Positions 6,373 through 12,479 of a DNA stretch of 12,479 nucleotides are shown here, in pieces. The stretch covers positions 1 to 12,479 of the forward strand of contig URVL01000060.1 in the NCBI GenBank assembly GCA_900551265.1. The letters run 5' to 3'. Under the pieces are notes generated by a model. That model had not been told where the DNA came from, did not search any database, and saw nothing but the letters and a program-made list of their open reading frames with translations. Each line of letters begins with the position of its first letter. Positions within the stretch are counted from its first letter, which is position 1. Both the position numbers and the translations under genes were made by a program. Origin of the DNA: an uncultured Eubacteriales bacterium. GTDB lineage: Bacteria > Bacillota > Clostridia > Oscillospirales > QAMX01.

Positions 6373-7767
6373 ATGAAACAGCATCACGAAGCGGTAGGAT
6401 ATCTGCCGGAAGAACGGCCTGACTTTATCAAGCTGCTGTTATATGCAATTCAGCAGGTGATCGTCATGTTCCCGGCAACCGTTACAGTTGCGCTTGTCAC
6501 GGGGTTCCAGGTATCCACCACTATTTTTGCCAGCGGACTTGCCACGCTCTGTTTTATCCTGATTACCGGCAAAAAAATTCCGCTATATTATGGATCCAGC
6601 TTTGCATATTTGACTGCGATCGCCAGCATGTGTGCTGCCGAAGGCTTTGAAAAAGTGGATGGAATTTTGCCGACAGAGGCAATTCAGTACGCCCAGTTTG
6701 GCATTATTTTCTCCGGTCTTGTCTCTATCGCCGCCGGTTTGTTGGTTCGGTTCTTCGGAAAGAAGGCTGTTGAAACCATTTTACCTGCCTCTATCACCGG
6801 GCCGGTCGCCATGATTATCGGCCTTACTCTGGCCGGAAATGCTTTGAGCGACGCCATTCCCAATGTGACGGAAGTTTCCAGTGAGAGCGTCATGTGGGTT
6901 GTTGTTGCCCTGGTAACGCTGATTTCCACAATCTTATATTCCAAGTACTTAAAGGGATTCTTAGGACAGCTTCCCCTGCTTCTCGGTGTACTGACCGGGT
7001 GCGCAGTGGCCGGTATTGCCTATGCCGCCGGAGGGGTTAATCTGTTCCGCACCATGCCTGCTGCAGCTTTGGAGGCCTCCATTTGGCGTTTGGGCGATGG
7101 TTCTATCTTTGCTGTCCCGGCATTCTCGTTGCCAAAGGTATCCTGGAGTGCTGTGGCGGCAATCATGCCTATTGCAATCGCCACAATTCCGGAGTCTACG
7201 GCGCATATGTATCAGTTGGACATCTATGTAAACGATGTTGCCCGGAAAAAAGGCAAGAAGATGAAATATAGCCTGATTGATATGTTGGATCGGAACCTGA
7301 TTGGCGACGGCATCTGCGATATGATTTCCGGCGTTGTCGGCGGACCTGCCGGCACCAATTATGGCGAAAATATCAGCACGATGGCAATTACGAAGGTATT
7401 CTCTGTTCCGGTTTTGATTGTTGCTGCTATCATTGCCATGATCGTGAGCTTTTTCACGCCGCTGATTCAGGTGATCTATGGTATTCCGCTTGCCGTCATT
7501 GGCGGTTTGGAAATCTATCTGTTCGGTGCGATTGCGGCACAGGGCATCGCCATTATGATTGAGAAGAAAGTGGATATGTTTTCGTCCAAAAATATTGCCG
7601 TGATTGCTTCCATCATGATAATCGGCATTGGTGGCAATTATGCGTTCGGTGGCAATATTCCGTTCTTTGGCATTCAGGTACCGTGTATTGCAGGTGCGGC
7701 AATTTTCGGAATTTTGCTGAACCTTCTGCTCAGTATCGGAGAAAAGAAGAAGTCGGACCAGGCGTGA
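6373..7767 (+). CDS. uraA: Uracil permease, UraA/PyrP-type (NCS2)
   Basis: Membrane symporter of 464 residues in the uracil/xanthine branch of NCS2. The residues that bind uracil in E. coli UraA (F73, E241, G289, E290, with H245 nearby) have clear counterparts: F77 in YYGSSFAYL, E274 and H278 in IPESTAHMY, and G331-E332 in TNYGENIS. This favours uracil over xanthine, though substrate remains an inference. The N-terminal helix motif is AIQQVIVMFPATVTVAL, with QQ in place of the more usual QH. The ribosome binding region AGGAAAGG lies about 10 nt before the ATG. It probably shares a transcript with the purine permease upstream, modulated by the hairpin between them, and ends in a strong terminator. 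No pyrR or pyrimidine attenuator is seen in front of it. It is not a duplicate of the upstream gene: the two are from different sub-families with little similarity. Confidence 0.9.
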   Translation: MKQHHEAVGYLPEERPDFIKLLLYAIQQVIVMFPATVTVALVTGFQVSTTIFASGLATLCFILITGKKIPLYYGSSFAYLTAIASMCAAEGFEKVDGILPTEAIQYAQFGIIFSGLVSIAAGLLVRFFGKKAVETILPASITGPVAMIIGLTLAGNALSDAIPNVTEVSSESVMWVVVALVTLISTILYSKYLKGFLGQLPLLLGVLTGCAVAGIAYAAGGVNLFRTMPAAALEASIWRLGDGSIFAVPAFSLPKVSWSAVAAIMPIAIATIPESTAHMYQLDIYVNDVARKKGKKMKYSLIDMLDRNLIGDGICDMISGVVGGPAGTNYGENISTMAITKVFSVPVLIVAAIIAMIVSFFTPLIQVIYGIPLAVIGGLEIYLFGAIAAQGIAIMIEKKVDMFSSKNIAVIASIMIIGIGGNYAFGGNIPFFGIQVPCIAGAAIFGILLNLLLSIGEKKKSDQA

Positions 7768-7773
7768 TTTTAG

Positions 7774-7812
7774 AAAAAACCGTTGCAGTCGACAGTCTGC
7801 AACGGTTTTTTT
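7774..7812 (+). terminator. Terminator of the permease operon
   Basis: CCGTTGCAG (7780-7788) pairs with CTGCAACGG (7797-7805), flanked by A6 on the left and T7 on the right. It starts 7 bp after the stop codon and may work in both directions. Confidence 0.92.
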
Positions 7813-8019
7813 ATTTTTCAGATGGGATTATTCTATAAGTTCATCCGGTCGCCGAATTCGGAACTTTTATGGTCGTGAATAGCATACGTAGCAAAATGGC
7901 GACTGCGAAATTCAGAAGATCGGCTATTTGAATCAGTCATCGGACCTTGAATCTGAGAATAGATCAATGTTATCGGAGAATAAATCATTGTCGCTCTAAA
8001 AAGGCTGTGCGAAAATGAA
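7813..8019. other. Intergenic stretch with a short tandem repeat
   Basis: About 200 bp without a recognised gene. It holds a 10-bp perfect palindrome CCGAATTCGG (7852-7861) and two adjacent imperfect copies of a 21-bp unit (7955-7975 and 7976-7993, both starting GAGAATA). Reading the plus strand, a 20-codon frame from the ATG at 7869 ends at 7931, and an overlapping frame ends at 7999. Neither matches a family I know. It could be decayed coding sequence. Confidence 0.4.
7955..7993 (+). repeat. Imperfect 21-bp tandem repeat, two copies
   Basis: Copy one (7955-7975) and copy two (7976-7993) share GAGAATA-R-ATCA-W-TG followed by TCG; the second copy lacks three bases (TTA). The spacing is 21 bp, a multiple of three. 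Confidence 0.5.
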
Positions 8020-8820
8020 TTATCGATTGTCGGATAGGTCGGTTTTCTGCATGCTGATCCATCGTCTGTAGCTGCCCGGCGTCTGCCCCGAAATTCTTTT
8101 AAACTGCCGGCAAAAATGCTCCGTATTGTTGTAACCGCAGAATTCCGCTATTTGCGTGATGGTTTTGTTGGTATACCGCAGCAGACTCTTGGCAGAGCGG
8201 ATTCGGGAAGAAATCACGTCTTCCATGCAACTCACACCGAACGTTTTATGATACAGACTCTGCAAATAGCCCTCGCTGAGATGTAGCTTTTCCGCCATAT
8301 CGCCGACGCGCCATTTTCGCTTGGGATCCCGATAGATGGCTTTGCGAAGATCTGTGAGGGCATGAAAATGTAGAGAAATTTCTATCTTGTTACTTTTCTT
8401 GGCGTCTTCCTGCAGCGAAAGAAAGATTTTTTGAATGAGCAGATTGACTGCTTCTGTGTGGTCTTCCTTTGCAAAAGCATGAGTCCATTTTAGTTGACAG
8501 AATAAATTGTGGTAATATTTGGGATCTCTCACCGAAAAGGGAACGCCCTGGATGGGCAGAGATGCAACATACTCTTCATCAGAGTCGAAACGGAGCCAGT
8601 CATTTTCAAATAGCTCCCCACAGGCCCGATACAGGATTTTGGTGTCCGGCGCATACAGAACAACAGATTCTTCCGGATAGGGAATCCATGTCTCATCTAC
8701 CCAAAAAAGCGCCGGCGTATGCGTTAAAAGCAGTAGCCAGCAATCATGGCCGTTGGGAAGATCGAAAATAAATTCCCCGGGATGAGCGGCGTTATGCTCG
8801 ATATAACGAATGTGGTTCAT
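8020..8820 (-). CDS. AraC-family transcriptional regulator
   Basis: DNA-binding regulator of 266 residues from the chosen start. The N-terminal part (about 1-150) has the AraC cupin-like sensing pattern: HPGEFIFDLPNGHDCWLLLLTHTPA, then EESVVLYAPDTKILYRA. The C-terminal part (about 165-255) holds the two helix-turn-helix units: WRVGDMAEKLHLSEGYLQSLYHKTFGVS and ITQIAEFCGYNNTEHFCRQFKRISGQTPGSYR, the second matching the AraC signature. I chose the ATG at 8820 because GGAGG lies 8 nt upstream and the predicted transcript begins near 8841; a longer in-frame ATG at 8839-8841 would have no leader or ribosome binding site. It is divergent from the GH43 gene with an 89-bp gap, the usual layout of a local sugar-responsive activator. 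The effector is unknown. Confidence 0.92.
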   Translation of the reverse strand: MNHIRYIEHNAAHPGEFIFDLPNGHDCWLLLLTHTPALFWVDETWIPYPEESVVLYAPDTKILYRACGELFENDWLRFDSDEEYVASLPIQGVPFSVRDPKYYHNLFCQLKWTHAFAKEDHTEAVNLLIQKIFLSLQEDAKKSNKIEISLHFHALTDLRKAIYRDPKRKWRVGDMAEKLHLSEGYLQSLYHKTFGVSCMEDVISSRIRSAKSLLRYTNKTITQIAEFCGYNNTEHFCRQFKRISGQTPGSYRRWISMQKTDLSDNR

Positions 8821-8828
8821 GCCCGTCG

Positions 8829-8833
8829 CCTCC
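8829..8833 (-). promoter_or_regulatory. AraC-regulator ribosome binding site (decides start)
   Basis: GGAGG on the minus strand, 8 nt before the ATG at 8820. It lies inside the frame of the longer candidate start, which argues against that longer start. Confidence 0.75.
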
Positions 8834-8847
8834 AAATTCATATCGTT

Positions 8848-8876
8848 AGTATAGCAGAATCAGGAAATAGATACAA
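8848..8876 (-). promoter_or_regulatory. Promoter of the AraC-family regulator
   Basis: On the minus strand TTGTAT (8876-8871), a 17-bp spacer and TATACT (8853-8848). The transcript would start near 8841, giving a 20-nt leader with GGAGG. The -35 hexamer overlaps the inverted repeat at 8872-8889, which fits autoregulation. Confidence 0.65.
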
Positions 8877-8889
8877 GCGGCGACTTGTA
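8872..8889. promoter_or_regulatory. Candidate operator TACAAG-N6-CTTGTA
   Basis: A perfect 6-bp inverted repeat with a 6-bp spacer, in the divergent gap between the regulator and the GH43 gene, ending 20 bp before the GH43 ATG. It covers the regulator -35 box. AraC proteins more often use direct repeats, so another repressor could be the ligand. Confidence 0.4.
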
Positions 8890-8909
8890 AAAACAAAGGA
8901 GGAAGTCGT

Positions 8910-10334
8910 ATGTCTAAAAAGCAACCCATATTGCACAATCCCTACCTCCCGTCGTGGGAGTATGTCCCGGATGGGGAACCGCATGTATTTCAGGACCGCG
9001 TCTATGTTTACGGTTCGCATGACCGTTTTAACGGCTTTGCTTACTGTCTCAATGACTATGTCTGCTGGTCGGCTCCGGTGGATAACCTGGGCGATTGGCG
9101 ATATGAAGGCGTGATTTATCGGAAAACGCAGGATCCATTGAATCCGGACGGAGCCGGCGCTCTGTACGCACCGGATGTGACGGTGGGGCCGGACGGCAGA
9201 TATTATCTCTACTATGCCCTGAGCAACCACTCTGCTATTTCGGTGGCAGTGTGTGACACGCCTGCCGGCGAGTATGCGTTCTATGGGCATGTCCATTATG
9301 CAGACGGTACCCTGCTTGGCGCTCGTGAGACCGACGATAACCAGTTTGACCCTGCTGTGCTGACAGAGGGCGAACGTACCTACCTCTACACCGGCGGCGT
9401 CTGTTTCCCGCGTGAAAAGAAGCTGGGCGGCGCCATGTGTACGGTTTTGGATGCGGACATGCTCACCATTCTGGAAGAACCTGTGTTTGTCGTACCCAGC
9501 GCACGAGACAGCGCCGGCACGCCCTATGAAAATCAGGAGTTTTTTGAGGCCTCGTCAATCCGTAAATTTGGCGGCAGGTATTATTTCGTTTATTCGTCCG
9601 TGCATATGAATGAACTGTGTTATGCTATCAGCGACCGGCCTAACGGTGGTTTTCAATACGGCGGCGTGATTGTTTCCAACTGCGACAAAAACATTGACAC
9701 GTACAAACCTGCCGAAAAAGCGATGTATTTTGGCGGAAACAACCACGGTGGTCTGGTAGAAGTGAATGGGGAGTATTATATTTTCTATCACCGCCACACA
9801 AACGGTACCAATTACAGCAGGCAGGGCTGTATGGAAAAAATTCAGATACTGCCGGACGGTTCAATCCCGCAGGTGGAGATGACATCCTGTTGCGGCTGCG
9901 AACCATTTGAAGGGAAGGGAGAATATCCCGCCTATCTTGCCTGCAACCTATTTAAGGAAGAAAAACCGCTGAATCCGCACCTTCCGATCTGGATGCAGGC
10001 CACTATGCCGCGTATTACCCAGGATGGCCGGGACGGCGACGAGGAAATCGGTTATATTGCCGAGATTTCCGACGGCACGACCATTGGATTTAAGTACTTC
10101 CGATTTGAAAACGTACAGAAAATTACAATTCGTACCCGTGGCTATATCAGGGGCAAGTTTGAAATCAAAACTTCTTGGGACGGCGATGTGCTCGGTACGG
10201 TTGACGGCATTGGATTTACAAACATTTGGAAAACCTATTCCGCACAAGTTGAAATTCCGGATGGCGTGCATGCTCTGTATTTTACCTTCCGCGGTTCCGG
10301 AAGCGGCATGCTGGCTTCTTTCTGTCTGGAATAA
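8910..10334 (+). CDS. Glycoside hydrolase family 43 protein with C-terminal beta-sandwich domain
   Basis: Probable cytoplasmic exo-glycosidase of 474 residues (beta-xylosidase or alpha-L-arabinofuranosidase class of activity; precise substrate unknown). The GH43 five-blade propeller occupies about residues 8-330: IPDGEPHVF-like start (20-27), the pKa-tuning aspartate D89 in LYAPDVTVGPDGRYYLYY, and the general-acid glutamate E213 in FFEASSIRKFGGRYYFVYSS. The general-base aspartate normally lies in a DP motif near the N-terminus; here the matching place reads PDGEP (D21, E23), as I recall for a group of gut Firmicute GH43 proteins. Residues about 340-474 (FKYFRF, IRGKFEIKTSWDG, YFTFRG) resemble a CBM6-like carbohydrate-binding domain. 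There is no signal peptide, so it should act inside the cell on imported oligosaccharides. AAAGGAGG precedes the ATG. The next gene follows after 14 bp, so the two form an operon. No strong promoter is visible ahead of it, fitting activator dependence. Confidence 0.9.
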   Translation: MSKKQPILHNPYLPSWEYVPDGEPHVFQDRVYVYGSHDRFNGFAYCLNDYVCWSAPVDNLGDWRYEGVIYRKTQDPLNPDGAGALYAPDVTVGPDGRYYLYYALSNHSAISVAVCDTPAGEYAFYGHVHYADGTLLGARETDDNQFDPAVLTEGERTYLYTGGVCFPREKKLGGAMCTVLDADMLTILEEPVFVVPSARDSAGTPYENQEFFEASSIRKFGGRYYFVYSSVHMNELCYAISDRPNGGFQYGGVIVSNCDKNIDTYKPAEKAMYFGGNNHGGLVEVNGEYYIFYHRHTNGTNYSRQGCMEKIQILPDGSIPQVEMTSCCGCEPFEGKGEYPAYLACNLFKEEKPLNPHLPIWMQATMPRITQDGRDGDEEIGYIAEISDGTTIGFKYFRFENVQKITIRTRGYIRGKFEIKTSWDGDVLGTVDGIGFTNIWKTYSAQVEIPDGVHALYFTFRGSGSGMLASFCLE

Positions 10335-10348
10335 GGGAGGAAACACAT

Positions 10349-12479
10349 ATGAAGTTAAGACAAATGACATATCCCTATCCCTTTCTTCCTGCGCAGGAGC
10401 GCGCGGCCGTTCTCCCAAAGCGCAATGTATGTTCCATCGCTCCTGCAGAGGAGCCGTCCGATTATCTATATTCGGGCAACGGCTCGCACAGAATAGACGT
10501 TTCAGGACAGCCGTATTGTGATGAACTGGCCGTGACACAGGAGCTGCTTTACGAGCCGCAATGGGAGAAGACCCCGAATGTTCCGGATCTGCGGCCGTAT
10601 CTTGCCGACATTCGTAAGTATGTGCTTGCCGGAAAGCCGGAGCTGGCCGACGCGCTGATTGACAAGGCGCAGCGGGAAGCCGGCTTGGACCGCTATATGA
10701 AGCTGGATGCGGACATTGTATATCCGACCGGTACGTTGCGCGTGCACAAGGCGTTTTGGCTGACCTTTTCCCGGCCCGACGGCGGAGAAACGAAGAATTA
10801 TCTTCGCTGGGTGGACATGATGTCCGGTAAGATCTGCACGCATTGGGAAACACCGCAGGGCGTTTTTGAAAACGAATATCTGGCCGCCTATCAGGGTGAT
10901 CTGGTTGCTGCCAGATTCAGCGCACCGGCAGGCCTTTTAGATTTGGACATCTCTCTGCGCCTTCCGGGAGGTCCTGGTCCCTTTGGCCGGATCAGCATGG
11001 CAAAGTCATCGCATACGCTGGAAAAAACGCCGGAACTTTTTAAGCTTGCCTTTGCCTATAATCCGGAATATGGACGTCGGGGTTATGTGTCGGTTATTCG
11101 TTTTATCCCGCAGGGCGGCACGGTTACGGTGACGGATGACGGCGTCTGTGTGCGTGGTGCCGACCGGCTTGTTGTGCTTGCAAAAGCCGTTCGCGTGGAA
11201 CATGATTTCTCCTTCGGATGCGAGAATGCCATAGCGGATGAATTTGAAAAAGCAGCTTCTGATTTTGACTCGTATGTAGCGGGGAACCTTACCGTCCTGG
11301 GCGAACGTATGTCACGTTCTCAGTTGACGCTTGGTAAAGAGGAAGACTATGTCCTCTCCGGGGAAGAACTGCTGCGGCTCTCACACAGCCAGGAGGAGCT
11401 GTATCCGGCCCTGATGGATAAGCTCTACGACATGGGCCGGTTTTATCAGATTATTGATACCGGCGAAATCCCGCCCATGTGGGGCCAGCATAATATTAAT
11501 ACGAATTTGCAGGTCTGCGCGGGAAACAATACCGGCCTTTTCGATGAGATGGATTCCTATTTCCGCTATTACGAAAGGAAATTCGACGATTTCCGTACCA
11601 ACGCAAGACTTTTGTTTGGCGCACGCGGGCTGCTTGCCAGTGTGCACTGTGATTATGACACCGGGCTTTATTATCATTTTTCACGTACATATCCCCATTA
11701 TTGCTGGACTGGCTGTCTCGGATGGATTTATAATGAGTTTTGGGGATATTATCTGTGTACCGGCGATCTGGATTTCCTGCGAAACCGGGTTGTACCGGCG
11801 CTGAAGGAGATTGCGCTTTTCTTTGAGGACTATGCCTGCGACCGCGATGAAAACGGGAAGGTGATTTTTTATCCGTCCTTCTCGCCGGAGGATCCTACGC
11901 CGAACCCTGATTATGTCACGGTGACCTGCAAGAGCATCAATCCGACCCGCATCAATTCAGTTATGGATATTGCGATTTGCCGCGAGGTTTTGACGAACCT
12001 GATAGAGGCTTGCAATACGCTCGGCATCGAGCAGGATCAGATTGCCCATTGGCAGCAGCAAATTGAAGATCTGCCGGACTATTTGCTTGATGAAGAAGGC
12101 GGCCTGAAGGAGTGGGCGTGGCCAACGATAGAGGAAAACTACAATCACCGCCATGTTTCCCATCATTATGACGTCTGGCCGGGACGCGCCGTGACGCCGG
12201 AGCTGGATCCGGAGACTGCGGAGGCAATCAAAATATCCAACCGCAAGCGCGGCCAGCAGGACGATTCTGCGCATGGCATTATCCATCGTGCTCTGTGCGC
12301 CATCCGGTTATTGGATGTGGAGGAAATGGAGCAGAATCTGTCACAGTTGATAGGACACGGTTTTGTTCGCAGGAATCTTTCTACAGCGCACTTCCCATAT
12401 CGTGGGCAGTTCCCCGACCTGCAGGGGGCCATGCCGGCAATATTGCTTGAAATGTGCGTGTTTTCCATGCCGGGGACCA
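10349..12479 (+). CDS. GH95-type glycoside hydrolase (alpha-L-fucosidase/galactosidase-like), partial at window end
   Basis: The open frame runs 710 codons to the window edge without a stop. I translated it by eye. The alpha/alpha-barrel motifs of GH95 are present: GQHNINTNLQ with N382 and N384 (the NxN pair that activates water in the Bifidobacterium fucosidase AfcA), FYPSFSPEDP with E514 (the counterpart of the general acid), HRHVSHHYDVWPG at 600-612 and FPDLQGAMPAILLEM with D690. Family members are roughly 750-800 residues, so only the last part should be missing. The first 300 residues form the expected beta-rich domain but look divergent. GGGAGG lies 8 nt before the ATG and directly after the GH43 stop, implying translational coupling. 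No signal peptide is seen. GH95 removes terminal alpha-L-fucose or L-galactose; with GH43 next door, plant hemicellulose or pectin side chains are a reasonable target, but this is inference. Confidence 0.85.
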   Translation, partial: MKLRQMTYPYPFLPAQERAAVLPKRNVCSIAPAEEPSDYLYSGNGSHRIDVSGQPYCDELAVTQELLYEPQWEKTPNVPDLRPYLADIRKYVLAGKPELADALIDKAQREAGLDRYMKLDADIVYPTGTLRVHKAFWLTFSRPDGGETKNYLRWVDMMSGKICTHWETPQGVFENEYLAAYQGDLVAARFSAPAGLLDLDISLRLPGGPGPFGRISMAKSSHTLEKTPELFKLAFAYNPEYGRRGYVSVIRFIPQGGTVTVTDDGVCVRGADRLVVLAKAVRVEHDFSFGCENAIADEFEKAASDFDSYVAGNLTVLGERMSRSQLTLGKEEDYVLSGEELLRLSHSQEELYPALMDKLYDMGRFYQIIDTGEIPPMWGQHNINTNLQVCAGNNTGLFDEMDSYFRYYERKFDDFRTNARLLFGARGLLASVHCDYDTGLYYHFSRTYPHYCWTGCLGWIYNEFWGYYLCTGDLDFLRNRVVPALKEIALFFEDYACDRDENGKVIFYPSFSPEDPTPNPDYVTVTCKSINPTRINSVMDIAICREVLTNLIEACNTLGIEQDQIAHWQQQIEDLPDYLLDEEGGLKEWAWPTIEENYNHRHVSHHYDVWPGRAVTPELDPETAEAIKISNRKRGQQDDSAHGIIHRALCAIRLLDVEEMEQNLSQLIGHGFVRRNLSTAHFPYRGQFPDLQGAMPAILLEMCVFSMPGT

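Noticed and set aside
8821-8841. Longer start for the AraC-family regulator at 8841
   Set aside because: The predicted transcript starts at about that base, and GGAGG is placed for the ATG at 8820.
9948-10853. 301-codon minus-strand frame
   Set aside because: Antisense to the end of GH43 and the start of GH95, low-complexity basic composition, no motifs.
1-12479. CRISPR array, insertion sequence, rRNA
   Set aside because: No regularly spaced repeats, no transposase frame with terminal repeats, and no rRNA-like sequence were seen.

Overview
The window looks like a chromosomal segment of a low-to-mid GC Gram-positive gut-type anaerobe, most likely a clostridial (Oscillospiraceae/Ruminococcaceae-like) Firmicute. 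I infer this from the strong GGAGG-type ribosome binding sites, near-consensus sigma-A promoters with 16-17 bp spacers, a one-chain glycyl-tRNA synthetase, intrinsic terminators with U-tracts, and an AraC/GH43/GH95 carbohydrate cluster without signal peptides. The species cannot be named from the sequence alone.

Layout. (1) 1-3200, minus strand: glycerol kinase glpK, preceded by a very good promoter and a roughly 165-nt leader with two terminator-like hairpins, then the glycyl-tRNA synthetase gene. (2) 3200-3505: the glyQS promoter and a plus-strand promoter for a tRNA-Pro(UGG) share an overlapping -35 region; the tRNA has a leader with a 9-bp long-range stem and a strong terminator. (3) 3504-4650: a gene-poor scar. 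It holds an orphan 15-bp terminator hairpin, a 38-bp imperfect palindrome, the 3' part of a cytidylate-kinase-like gene (minus strand) and, abutting it head to head, the 3' end of a type I restriction subunit gene hsdR (plus strand). Both genes lack their 5' ends, which fits one deletion across a divergent pair. (4) 4800-7820, plus strand: two nucleobase transporters of different NCS2 branches, an AzgA/PbuG-type purine permease and a UraA-type uracil permease, separated by a long imperfect hairpin and closed by a strong terminator. (5) 7820-8020: non-coding or decayed sequence with a short imperfect tandem repeat. (6) 8020-12479: a divergent carbohydrate cluster, with an AraC-family regulator on the minus strand and, on the plus strand, a GH43-family glycosidase followed 14 bp later by a GH95-type (alpha-L-fucosidase/galactosidase-like) enzyme that runs off the window. 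The 89-bp divergent gap contains the regulator promoter and a TACAAG-N6-CTTGTA inverted repeat overlapping its -35 box.

How they work together. glpK phosphorylates glycerol for entry into central metabolism, and its leader suggests antitermination control. glyQS and tRNA-Pro are housekeeping translation genes. The two permeases form a base-salvage uptake pair. The AraC regulator probably senses a sugar from plant or host glycans and switches on the two cytoplasmic glycosidases, which would trim imported oligosaccharides; the matching importer is not in the window. No clearly new system is visible. The most informative oddities are the double-truncated gene scar, the two-hairpin glpK leader and the shared -35 divergent promoter.
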